A stretch of DNA of 64,000 nucleotides from an uncultured Cohaesibacter sp. (GTDB lineage Bacteria; Pseudomonadota; Alphaproteobacteria; Rhizobiales; Cohaesibacteraceae): the NCBI RefSeq assembly GCF_963666525.1, contig NZ_OY762905.1:3451501-3515500 (forward strand), given 5' to 3'. The notes beneath the pieces were generated by a model. The model worked only from the letters and a program-made list of their open reading frames with translations, searched no databases and had not been told where the DNA came from. The translations under genes and the position numbers were made by a program. Each line of letters starts with the position of its first letter. Position 1 is the first letter of the stretch. Shown here piece by piece: positions 9,116 through 17,204 of this stretch.

Positions 9116-9202
9116 GGTGCCTTTGCTGCGCTCTTCGATTGGGGCTCTGATCCGGGCTTGACCGGGGCAGGGTGGGGGAGACCTGATCCGGTGCGGCATT
9201 TA

Positions 9203-9220
9203 ATAGACTATATAGTCTGT
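9203..9220. promoter_or_regulatory. Probable TetR operator, palindrome AGACTATATAGTCT
   Basis: A perfect 14-bp palindrome (9205-9218), with one more matching pair beyond a single mismatch, lies upstream of the tetR-acuI unit. It keeps the TAGAC...GTCT(A/G) spacing seen in operators of NemR-like regulators. Binding by the adjacent regulator is inferred from position. Confidence 0.65.
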
Positions 9221-9291
9221 AAAATACCATGAATGAAACGGAATAGCAGCCCTGTGTTTGATGCAGGAGCAAAGAAAGGAGCTGCGAACAC

Positions 9292-9322
9292 AAAAAAAGC
9301 CCGCCGCTTGCAAGCGACAGGC
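9292..9322 (-). terminator. Rho-independent terminator of the murA-DUF2948 unit
   Basis: On the minus strand a GC-rich stem (GCCTGTCGCTTG pairing with CAAGCGGCGGGC, two mismatches) is followed by seven T. It lies just beyond the DUF2948 stop codon. Confidence 0.75.
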
Positions 9323-9369
9323 TCTTGTTAAAAGACTTGGCTGTGTCCCGATGGGGCGAAGAGAATGGG

Positions 9370-9867
9370 CTATTTGCCCGAAGCGGCAGCAAGCTGCTGT
9401 TCAAATGTTTCGGCAGCTTCATGTTCCGGCAGATTCTCGGTTTCCCATGCGGCGCCCGTATCGGCCAGCTGGGCTTCGATGCACTCGACACCAAGGCGGA
9501 TTTCCGCGTCACCGGCAAAGATCAGCGAAACGAAGCCGTCAGGCCCTTCACCGGTCTGCTCAAAGGTGATCGCCAGCAGATTGAGCACAGCGTCCTTGGC
9601 CGCCGCACGAATATTTCGGCTCTGAACGGTTTTGACGCGGTCGAAATGCAGGATGGCGAGATGGCGCTCATAGGTCGGTTTGGTGCTGAAGAAACGATGC
9701 TGTTGGCGGATGGCTTCATCCCAGGCAAAGCGGTGCATGGAGACGACGAGGCGCCCCTCGTCCTTGAGCCAGTTTATGTCTCCAACCTTGAGCACGGCAT
9801 CCTGTGTCTGACTGGACAGAACATCAAGGTCCTCGCTATCCAGAGCGGCGAGTTTCAACATGGTCAT
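9370..9867 (-). CDS. DUF2948 family protein
   Basis: The product (165 aa) belongs to an uncharacterised alphaproteobacterial family recognised from the N-terminal LKLAALDSEDLDVLSSQTQDA and the central FAWDEA...ERHLAILHFDRV segments. It has no membrane segment and is predicted cytosolic. In many Hyphomicrobiales this gene lies between murA and hisD; here murA is directly upstream on the same strand but hisD is about 54 kb away at the other end of the window. Function is unknown. Confidence 0.8.
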   Translation of the reverse strand: MTMLKLAALDSEDLDVLSSQTQDAVLKVGDINWLKDEGRLVVSMHRFAWDEAIRQQHRFFSTKPTYERHLAILHFDRVKTVQSRNIRAAAKDAVLNLLAITFEQTGEGPDGFVSLIFAGDAEIRLGVECIEAQLADTGAAWETENLPEHEAAETFEQQLAAASGK

Positions 9868-10047
9868 GGCACTCTCCTTGCGACAGCACCGCCAGAAAAG
9901 GGTCAGGGGATTCTGGCGGGGTGTCCTGTACTGTAAAAGGCACTCAGTTGGTCGAACGGCATGCCGTTCTGGTCATGATTCACATAGGTGGCCCGGGGTA
10001 TAAATGCAAGGGATACACAGCCCTTCACCCCGACTCTCCCGTCGATC

Positions 10048-11337
10048 CTAGGCGGAAATTCGTTCAATGGTCGCGCCACAGGCGGCCAGCTTGTCTTCCA
10101 GCCGCTCAAAGCCTCGGTCCAGATGGTAGACGCGGTTGACCTTCGTCTCGCCTTCAGCCACCAGCCCGGCGATCACCAGAGACACCGAGGCGCGCAAATC
10201 CGTTGCCATGACCTGGGCGCCCTTGAGCTTGCTGACGCCCGTTACGTGGGCTTTCTGGCCATCAAGCGAGATCTTGGCCCCAAGGCGAGCCAGCTCCTGC
10301 ACATGCATGAAGCGGTTCTCGAAAATGGTTTCAGTGATGGTGGCGGTGCCTTCGGCCATGGTCATCAGCGCCATGAACTGGGCCTGAAGGTCGGTAGGGA
10401 AGCCCGGATAGGGGTCGGTGGCCACGCTGACGGCCTTCAATGGAGCGCCGTTGCGTGCGATGCGGATGCCGTCGGCAGAGCTTTCCACGGTGGTGCCGGT
10501 CTGGCTCAGAATGTCGAGCGCGGATTGCAGCAATTCGGCGCGGGCGCCCCTGAGGAACACGTCGCCGCCCGTCATGGCAACCGCCATGGCATAGGTGCCT
10601 GTCTCGATCCGGTCGGGCAGAACGCTGTGGCGGGCACCATGCAGCTTTTCCACCCCTTCAATGGTGATGGTGTCCGTGCCTGCGCCGGAAATCTTCGCTC
10701 CCATGGCAATAAGGCACTCGGCCAGATCCACCACTTCGGGCTCCTTGGCTGCCTGCTTGAGAACCGTGATTCCCTTGGCAAGGGTCGCTGCCATCATCAG
10801 GGTGTGGGTTGCCCCGACGGAAATGCGCGGGAAGGTGAATTCGCCGCCGACAAGGCCTCCGGGAGCATCGGCGACCACATAGCCGTTCTCGATCTCGATC
10901 TTCGCACCAAGGGCGGCAAGGCCATCAATGAAGAAATCGACTGGGCGGGTGCCAATGGCGCAGCCACCGGGCAGGGAAACCGAGCAATGGCCCATCCGTG
11001 CCAGCAACGGGCCAATCACCCAGAAGCTCGCCCGCATCTTCGACACGAGATCGTAAGGGGCACAGGTGTCGATGATTTCCTCTGCCTGCAGATGCACGGT
11101 CTGGCCGGCCATGGTGTCCTGGCCAGGGCGCTTGCCTTCGATCATGTAGCTGACGCCATGGTTGGAAAGAATCTGCTGGAGCTGCTGCACATCGCGCAGG
11201 CGCGGCAGATTATCCAGAATCAACGGCTCTTCGGAAAGGAGCGATGCGATCATCAGGGGCAGAGCTGCGTTCTTGGCTCCGGAAATGGGGATTTCCCCGT
11301 TCAACTTTGCGCCGCCTACGATGCGAATTGCGTCCAT
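10048..11337 (-). CDS. murA: UDP-N-acetylglucosamine 1-carboxyvinyltransferase
   Basis: The product (429 aa) transfers enolpyruvate from PEP to UDP-GlcNAc, the first committed step of peptidoglycan synthesis, in the cytoplasm. Landmarks are the N-terminal [20 protein letters not shown] with the conserved Lys-Asn pair, [16 protein letters not shown], and the active-site loop [12 protein letters not shown] in which C126 is the PEP-reactive, fosfomycin-sensitive cysteine. The start MDAIRIVGG is preceded by AGAAAGAG. The full-length family size is kept. Confidence 0.97.
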   Translation of the reverse strand: MDAIRIVGGAKLNGEIPISGAKNAALPLMIASLLSEEPLILDNLPRLRDVQQLQQILSNHGVSYMIEGKRPGQDTMAGQTVHLQAEEIIDTCAPYDLVSKMRASFWVIGPLLARMGHCSVSLPGGCAIGTRPVDFFIDGLAALGAKIEIENGYVVADAPGGLVGGEFTFPRISVGATHTLMMAATLAKGITVLKQAAKEPEVVDLAECLIAMGAKISGAGTDTITIEGVEKLHGARHSVLPDRIETGTYAMAVAMTGGDVFLRGARAELLQSALDILSQTGTTVESSADGIRIARNGAPLKAVSVATDPYPGFPTDLQAQFMALMTMAEGTATITETIFENRFMHVQELARLGAKISLDGQKAHVTGVSKLKGAQVMATDLRASVSLVIAGLVAEGETKVNRVYHLDRGFERLEDKLAACGATIERISA

Positions 11338-11565
11338 TTCAAACTCTTTCTGTTGTCGCCCTGCGCATTCTGTCAGCAGCGCCGTTATTGCTTGATGCCG
11401 AATCGGGGTTTGTTCTCAACTGCCCCGTCAGCCTTGTTGTCCGGTCCGATGAACCTCTCGGTGCTGAGGTTCTCCAAAAAACACTTTCAGCCCATTGCAG
11501 CAGGAATGATCCTCGGCATCTGCTGGTTGGCACACAGCCGCAGCTTGCGAGAAAGCCGCATAGGA

Positions 11566-11862
11566 TCAGCTTGCGTCTTGTCCGTCCTTGTCGTCAGCCG
11601 AACCGGACGCTGCGGGGTCGCTCGCCGCCATTGAGCTTCGCCCCCTCTTCTGGGCCTTCCGCCGCTTGAGATTGTCCCTCAGGGCGTTTGAAAGCCGTGC
11701 CTTGCGATCATCGTTCTTGCTCCCGGACGGTTTGCGTACAGACTCGACAGAGGCGTGGGGGCCGGTGCTTTGTTCGGCCTCTTCTCTCTCGGTGTTTTTT
11801 GCGGCAGGGTCAAAATCGGTGGAAGGCATCTTTTCTGCTGTATTGGGCAATGAATGGGTCAT
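11566..11862 (-). CDS. Small hypothetical protein with basic NLKRRKAQ motif
   Basis: The product (about 98 aa from the ATG at 11862; a GTG 18 codons upstream is an alternative) is low-complexity and hydrophilic. Its only striking part is a basic patch, ARLSNALRDNLKRRKAQKRG, which recalls short alphaproteobacterial proteins encoded upstream of murA. The C-terminus is rich in Ser, Ala and Asp. No clear ribosome binding site helps pick the start. It is upstream of murA on the same strand with a 228-bp gap. Function is unknown. Confidence 0.5.
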   Translation of the reverse strand: MTHSLPNTAEKMPSTDFDPAAKNTEREEAEQSTGPHASVESVRKPSGSKNDDRKARLSNALRDNLKRRKAQKRGRSSMAASDPAASGSADDKDGQDAS

Positions 11863-12145
11863 CGGATTTTTCTGTTGGCCGTTTCTATACCAAAAGTGTG
11901 CGGCAAGAAAGCCCACAATGAGGCCATTTCAGGGCTCTTTTGCGCTTTTTCCTCCCACATGGTTTATGCCCGAAGCGGGCGTATGGGCTAGGGAAAGGAT
12001 CTGCATTCTCCCACAGGGATTTTCACAGCTCGCATCAAATTCACAAAATTGTTGTCTTTTTTCAAAATCGCTCTTGCATAATCCAGATCGGTATGCAAAA
12101 AACCGCCCGCATCAGGTGGTCAACATCTGATCCAAACAACGGTTC

Positions 12146-12230
<85 letters not shown>

Positions 12231-12304
12231 AGATATTTCAATAACATCTTGATAATTCAAGGCTTTATCTTCCTGTTGTTCCAGCTAACTGTTACAGTGG
12301 AGCC

Positions 12305-14074
12305 ATGGAAAAGATGTCTGGACACCCACGCCTATACCGCCGAAATGCGACCTACTATCACCGTGCGGCAATCCCGGTAGATATCAAAGACACATATCCC
12401 AAAACGGAAGAAACCTTCTCCCTGAAGACCACGGATTACCGTGAGGCGCTGCGTCTTGTCCGCATCAAGGCGGTAGAAGTTGACCAACGTTTTGAGGCTC
12501 ACCGGCAAAAGCTGTCTGTGGAAACTGCACCACCTCAGGCAGACCTGACTGACGAGCAAATCAAACTGGTTGGTGAACTTCACTACTGGGAGTGCCTCAA
12601 TGATAACGACTGGGAGCGAGAGCATCGCTTCGGACTGGAAGAGGGTTTCTCAGAGGCCGATGCGGATCGATTGTTTGAAGAGCACGTTTCCTTGGCTGGA
12701 GAAGGTGAACAGTTGCTGAAGGCGGAATACGGGCGCGGCAAGCAAAATAAGAACTTTGCCGACTACACCCTTGAGTTACTCAAAGAGAAACTGGGCATCC
12801 GCCTTGATCCCTCATCACCAAGTCTGAATGCCGCCGTTCTGGAGTATCACAAGGCACGTATCAGAGCCCTCGGAGTGTTCCGAGAAAGGGCGCGGGGCGA
12901 AATCATCGAGACCCCTGCCGAACCAACGAAGCCCCAGAGCGGCTCAAGCGTTGGGAAGACCACCCTTTTGTCGGAAGCTGTTGGTGAGTGGATCGCAGAG
13001 AAGAGCAAGACAAGTTGGGTGCCTAAGACCGAGCGAGAACATCGTGTCTGGATGCAGCATTTCATCGATGCTGTTGGTGACCGTGCCATTTGCGATTACA
13101 CAAAAGCAGATGCGCGAGCGTTCAAGGCTATGCTAATGAAAACACCGCCCAACTGGACCAAGCGTAAGGAACTCAAGGGCATCACACGGCTTCAGGAAGC
13201 TGCTGAGAAGGCAAGCTCTCTTGGGCTGGATACCATGTCCACCAAGAACATGAACAAGCTGCTGGGCTTTGTGGGGTCATTCTGGACATGGGCTGAAGGC
13301 CAGTACGACGAGGCCCCCGGAGACTTGTTCAAAGGAATGAAACCACGGGTTACCCAAAGGGTGCGTGAAGAGCGAGAGCCATTCAAGACGGAAGAACTGA
13401 CTGCAATCTTTAATGCGCCGATCTATCGGGGGTGCGCATCTCCTGCACGATGGATGACTGAGGGTGACTTGGTGCTCAGAGACACCGGCAAATTCTGGGT
13501 GCCGCTCATTGGGCTCTATACTGGCGCTAGAATGGGGGAGATTATCCAGCTCCGACTGGCGGACGTGAAAAAGGAAGAGGGGGTCCTATACTTCAATGTC
13601 CGGGTGGAGGACGAGACGCAAAGCCTTAAGACCCTTAGTTCTTGGCGGAAAATCCCAGTGCATCCCAAACTGATAGAATTGGGTTTCGATGACCTCCTTA
13701 AGGCACGTAAGGCAGCAAAGGAGAAGCGGTTGTTCCTTGATTTGAAGCAGGGAAGTGATGGCTATTGGTCTACCGGGTTCTCAAGGTCGTTTGGCAACTT
13801 GCTGAAAAAGATCGACGTGAAGAGGAGTAAGAACGCCTTTCACAGTTTCCGGCATAACTTCGAAGACGCATGTCGCAACTGTGGTGTGTCTGCCGACATT
13901 ATGGATGCCCTACAGGGCCACAGTGGTGAAGGAATGAAGGCCAGGTACGGCAGCGGCTTCACCTTAATGAAACTGGATGAAGCCATGAAACAAATCCAGT
14001 ATCCGGGTCTCGACCTGAGCCACCTCATTCAAGTCCCTCCAGCGCCGCCAACTATGGCCGAGGGTCATCCCTGA
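12305..14074 (+). CDS. int: Tyrosine-type site-specific integrase (DUF6538 N-terminus)
   Basis: The product (589 aa) catalyses recombination between the tRNA-Thr attachment site and the circular element. The N-terminus (RLYRRNATYYHRAAIPVDI) matches the DUF6538 arm domain common in proteobacterial island integrases. A core-binding region follows (about 225-340) and a catalytic domain (about 370-570). Catalytic residues are visible: Arg in TGARMGEI (near 409), the HxxR box in HSFRHNF (near 515), His in GHSGEG, and the nucleophile Tyr in ARYGSG (near 546). It begins 84 bp downstream of the tRNA, reading into the element. The unusual length comes from the long N-terminal half. Confidence 0.93.
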   Translation: MEKMSGHPRLYRRNATYYHRAAIPVDIKDTYPKTEETFSLKTTDYREALRLVRIKAVEVDQRFEAHRQKLSVETAPPQADLTDEQIKLVGELHYWECLNDNDWEREHRFGLEEGFSEADADRLFEEHVSLAGEGEQLLKAEYGRGKQNKNFADYTLELLKEKLGIRLDPSSPSLNAAVLEYHKARIRALGVFRERARGEIIETPAEPTKPQSGSSVGKTTLLSEAVGEWIAEKSKTSWVPKTEREHRVWMQHFIDAVGDRAICDYTKADARAFKAMLMKTPPNWTKRKELKGITRLQEAAEKASSLGLDTMSTKNMNKLLGFVGSFWTWAEGQYDEAPGDLFKGMKPRVTQRVREEREPFKTEELTAIFNAPIYRGCASPARWMTEGDLVLRDTGKFWVPLIGLYTGARMGEIIQLRLADVKKEEGVLYFNVRVEDETQSLKTLSSWRKIPVHPKLIELGFDDLLKARKAAKEKRLFLDLKQGSDGYWSTGFSRSFGNLLKKIDVKRSKNAFHSFRHNFEDACRNCGVSADIMDALQGHSGEGMKARYGSGFTLMKLDEAMKQIQYPGLDLSHLIQVPPAPPTMAEGHP

Positions 14075-14204
14075 GGCGCAAGAGGGAAGCCATGGAGAAG
14101 GCGTGGGCTTTGAACATCCTCAACCAATGACCATACACCTTCTGGTCAATAGTCGTTTTTCTAGGTTGTTATGACAATAGAACGCACTCAACCTGATTAC
14201 GTTG

Positions 14205-14951
14205 ATGACCCCTTGTCATGTCCCCAGCAGGACAAGGAAGGCCCTGCCGGTTTTGCTCAAAACTGCACATAAATCGGCAGGGTTACCATACTATAGAAAT
14301 AGCAGTTCTTCCAACGCAGTAGCGGTCTCCACGTTCACCTTTGCTGACCGCGCCACCTTTGACGGGCAGGTTGGCACCACCTTCGACATCCGCACGGTCA
14401 CCTTCGAGGATAAGCCGAATGACCCGTGGTTCGTCGCGGCTGACGTGTGCAAGGCACTCGACATCACGAACACAGGCAATGCGTATCGACGCCTAAACGA
14501 TGACGAAAAAACCTACATCCGCCGAGTGGATCTAGGTTTCAATCCCGGTCGTGACTGCATGCTGATCTCCGAGGCCGGTCTCTACAAGCTGATCCTTCGA
14601 TCCGACAAACCTCAGGCCAAGAAGTTTCAAGACTGGGTGACCCGCGATGTCCTCCCGACCATCCGAAAGACGGAGCAGTACAACAAAAGCGCTGAGAAGG
14701 TTGCCAAGGGCGAGATGAGCTTCGCCGAGATGACTATGAGGGTATTTGAGGGTCTTCAGGAGCAGCTCAGGTTGGAGACGGAGAAGGTTGCGGCCATGAA
14801 GCCCAAGGCGGAGGCATATGAGCACTTCTTGAGCCTAGAGGGCACCTACACGTTCACAGATGCAGCCAAGATGCTCGGTATGAGCAGCGCCCGTGCGCTG
14901 ACCAAGCGGCTCAATGCTGCTGCAAAGGAGCTGACGGTTAGTTGGCTCTAA
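14205..14951 (+). CDS. BRO-N domain antirepressor-like protein, C-terminus shortened
   Basis: The product (about 248 aa) carries a BRO N-terminal DNA-binding domain (about residues 50-155: WFVAADVCKALDITNT, DDEKTYIRRVD, LISEAGLYKLILRSDKP, FQDWVTRDVLPTIRKT), followed by a helical linker and the first part of a KilA-C/ANT-like domain (EGTYTFTDAAKMLGM). The ANT domain stops after about 40 residues, before its conserved second half, so the protein is probably truncated. The first roughly 40 residues do not resemble the family, so the true start may be further in. Such proteins are prophage antirepressors. It follows the integrase on the same strand. Confidence 0.75.
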   Translation: MTPCHVPSRTRKALPVLLKTAHKSAGLPYYRNSSSSNAVAVSTFTFADRATFDGQVGTTFDIRTVTFEDKPNDPWFVAADVCKALDITNTGNAYRRLNDDEKTYIRRVDLGFNPGRDCMLISEAGLYKLILRSDKPQAKKFQDWVTRDVLPTIRKTEQYNKSAEKVAKGEMSFAEMTMRVFEGLQEQLRLETEKVAAMKPKAEAYEHFLSLEGTYTFTDAAKMLGMSSARALTKRLNAAAKELTVSWL

Positions 14952-15825
14952 ACCCCCTCATACAGAACATCAGACCTGCCATCAGGGCAGGAGCGGCTTA
15001 GACCCCTCCCATCCAGAAGGAGGAGATGCCTTTTCACAGGGTCCCTCAAGGTCACCCTTAGCTGTCTCCGAGGCCCGATCTGATACCGGATCAGGAAGCA
15101 GGAGTTCAAAACCCACTCATACAGAGGGGAGAGATTACCTCCCTAAGTGTAACTCTAGGTTACCTCTAGGTTTCCCCTGAGTTCCACCCCTCCTGCTTGG
15201 TCAGCAGTACCGCTCTCCAAGGTCAGCCCTGAGACCGCCTTAGCTACCAACTACTACTGATAATCCTATACCGTGTCAGAATACCTCTCAGGTGCCCCTG
15301 AGGAGTCGCTCAGGAGCCGTTAGGCCCCTTCAGTGATCCATCGATCCGAGCGCCCTCAGGAGGCCCGAGAGCCTTCCCCTGACCATCACAGAAAGAACCA
15401 AGCAAGGGTCAGCCCTCCAGATTAGTATGACCAGCTCCTTGAAAGGTCGGTCCTGCCTTCTACGTTGTAACCTTGAGGTATCTATAGGTAACCCCTGCGT
15501 TCCTTCAATCAGTTATCAAGTAGGAGTAGCTCCTTGAGGAACACTCTCAGATAACGACCAATAGACCCAGCAGTTACTGCCAGACCGGCCTGTCTGTTAC
15601 TTGGTCAGCTGTATCGGCTGTTGCTGTATACGCAATATCCCTTATTCCTTGATCCCACCTTTTTTGTTTCTTGGGAGGTACAGCCCCCAAGGATAACCAG
15701 AGGATTCCTCAGAGGCCCTCAGGAGCCTACAGGAGACGATCTACATCCACCTCGCACCCCGCCACCACAGAAGCCTGAAAAGCTCTCAGTGAGTCCCTCA
15801 GGGCTTCCTGTGGCATCCCTCACTT
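14952..15825. other. Gene-free stretch with recurring CCTNAGG-type words
   Basis: No plausible gene in about 870 bp inside the island. The plus strand is pyrimidine-rich and studded with near-palindromic short words such as CCTCAGG, CCCTGAGGAG, CTCAGGAG, CCTTGAGG and CTCTAGGT. They are densest at 15150-15180, 15285-15365 and 15700-15740. They are not regularly spaced and there are no identical spacers, so it is not a CRISPR array. It could be decayed phage DNA, a structured RNA or a protein-binding region. Confidence 0.5.
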
Positions 15826-16020
15826 CTAAGCAGCAAGGGGTGGTTCGATGATGTCAAACTCCTCCGCCCCTGCCACCGAGCCATCAAACAGGATTGCATG
15901 ACCATGAAGACATGCTTCCCAGAAACCCTCCGCCTCTGCTGTTCTGGTCGCGATACGCTGGTTGCTGCTGTTGTAGAAGATGATGGTGTAGACGTAATCT
16001 GGGTCTGGTCTTGCGTTCAT
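15826..16020 (-). CDS. Small hypothetical protein of the island
   Basis: The product (64 aa, MNARPDPDYVYTIIFYNSSN...) is unrecognised. A strong AAGGAGG lies 8 bp before the ATG, which makes translation likely. The N-terminal half predicts beta strands and the tail is acidic. It lies on the minus strand between the gene-free stretch and the serine recombinase. Confidence 0.6.
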   Translation of the reverse strand: MNARPDPDYVYTIIFYNSSNQRIATRTAEAEGFWEACLHGHAILFDGSVAGAEEFDIIEPPLAA

Positions 16021-16406
16021 GGCAAGGGCCTCCTTGGTTAGCCCTGCTGGGCGTTAATGAGGCCTCCCATTATTCACATGGTTGGTTGCGTGTCACAAGA
16101 ATAAAACCAACGATAGCGGGACTATCTGGGCTAGTGGGACTATCTCCTGCTGAAATGGCAGAAAGCAGAGTCTTCTGGCCCTGCTCCTGACAGGAGAAAG
16201 TTGTGGAGTAGTGTACTTGGTTATCTAAAACAGGGATCATCAGCAGGTACTGGAGTCCCAACGGCTCATTTTTTGGAAAAACTTCTGAGACCATATATCA
16301 GACAGAGAGAAAGCTGAGTTTCCCCCTTGGGGGGACCTGGCGGTGACCAATGGCCTATGCCGCCAGCTCCATAAGGGCGGGGGTTGACCTAAGCAACACC
16401 GCCGCC
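16021..16406. other. Island spacer, no supported gene
   Basis: About 390 bp downstream of the serine recombinase. A 74-codon minus-strand frame (16070-16294) lacks family features. A direct repeat GGGACTATCT occurs twice around 16117-16147. A C-run/G-run hairpin (CCCCCTTGGGGG) lies near 16322-16333 and could end the recombinase transcript, although it has no T-run. Confidence 0.35.
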
Positions 16407-16949
16407 TCATTCCTCATCAAGAAGGCGGTAGACGCTGGACCGAGCAACACCCAGTTCCTTGGCGATGGCCGCTGGTCCTTTCCCGTCCTGCTGCATCTTC
16501 CTGATTGCCTCACGATCGATGCTCTTCTTGCGTCCCCTATACTTGCCCTCCTGTTTGGCCTTGGCGATCCCCTCAAGCTGCCTCTCTCGCCTGATGTTCG
16601 TCTCAAACTCGGCAAACACACCGAGCATCTGGAGGAAGGCGTTGCCGGTTGCTGTGCTGGTGTCGATGTTCTGCTCTGTCACCTCAAGGGAAGCCCCTTT
16701 GTCCGTCAGTTCCTTCACGATAGCTGACAGATCAGCCACCGAACGGGCCAAGCGGTCAATCCGGGTGACCACCAACACGTCACCTTCATGGATGAAGTCA
16801 AGGATGGTCCGAAGTTCAGACCGGTTCTTCAAGCTGGTACCGGACTGCTTCTCCTCCCTGATCATGTCGGTGATTGGTGTCAGTGCTTCTCGCTGCACGG
16901 TGAGATCTTGGTCAGTGGTGCTGACACGGGCGTATCCATACTTGGTCAT
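16407..16949 (-). CDS. Serine recombinase of the resolvase/invertase (Pin) family
   Basis: The product (180 aa) is a full small serine recombinase. The N-terminal catalytic domain (about 1-135) contains the nucleophile Ser10 in YARVSTTDQ, plus LVVTRIDRLARS and the E-helix FAEFETNIRRERQLEG. A C-terminal helix-turn-helix (IRKMQQDGKGPAAIAKELGVARSSVYRLL) follows. It is expected to resolve or invert DNA between sites bound as dimers. Upstream of its start three copies of a TGTCCGAT-like word are candidate binding sites. No transposase accompanies it. In the island it may stabilise the element, flip a segment, or be the remnant of a transposon. Confidence 0.9.
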   Translation of the reverse strand: MTKYGYARVSTTDQDLTVQREALTPITDMIREEKQSGTSLKNRSELRTILDFIHEGDVLVVTRIDRLARSVADLSAIVKELTDKGASLEVTEQNIDTSTATGNAFLQMLGVFAEFETNIRRERQLEGIAKAKQEGKYRGRKKSIDREAIRKMQQDGKGPAAIAKELGVARSSVYRLLDEE

Positions 16950-16966
16950 TGATGCCTGTCCTACTC

Positions 16967-17056
16967 TGTCCGATTAGGGTCTAGACATATCAATAATATT
17001 TGTCCGATAAATTGAAAAGGACTTAAAAAGGACGGTCCACAGCTATTCATCGGACG
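16967..17056. promoter_or_regulatory. Candidate res-like site: three TGTCCGAT words
   Basis: TGTCCGAT occurs at 16967-16974 and 17001-17008, and its near reverse complement ATCGGACG at 17049-17056, all between the divergent serine recombinase and the large ATPase gene. Small resolvases usually bind such clusters next to their own gene. Function is inferred from position and repetition only. Confidence 0.4.
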
Positions 17057-17098
17057 TCCTGCTGGGGTATACTTTAATAAGACATAGAGGGGGAGGTG

Positions 17099-17127
17099 TT
17101 GAAAGGAATTGCGAATGGTATTTAATA
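17099..17127 (+). promoter_or_regulatory. Possible promoter of the two-module ATPase gene
   Basis: TTGAAA (17099-17104) and TTAATA (17122-17127) are separated by 17 bp in an AT-rich spacer about 80 bp before the chosen start. The -10 match is weak, so this is tentative. Confidence 0.3.
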
Positions 17128-17204
17128 TGAATAGAGACAATTTATGGTAGATATTGGCTAGCTGCGAGTGCATAGTGTGGTTAGGAAAAACTACTGGGTG
17201 CAAT

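Noticed and set aside
9988-11634. A 548-codon plus-strand frame opposite murA
   Set aside because: murA is fully supported on the other strand; the opposite frame is low-quality translation without motifs.
16407-16949. Tn3-type transposon suggested by the resolvase
   Set aside because: No TnpA-like transposase or 38-bp inverted repeats occur nearby.
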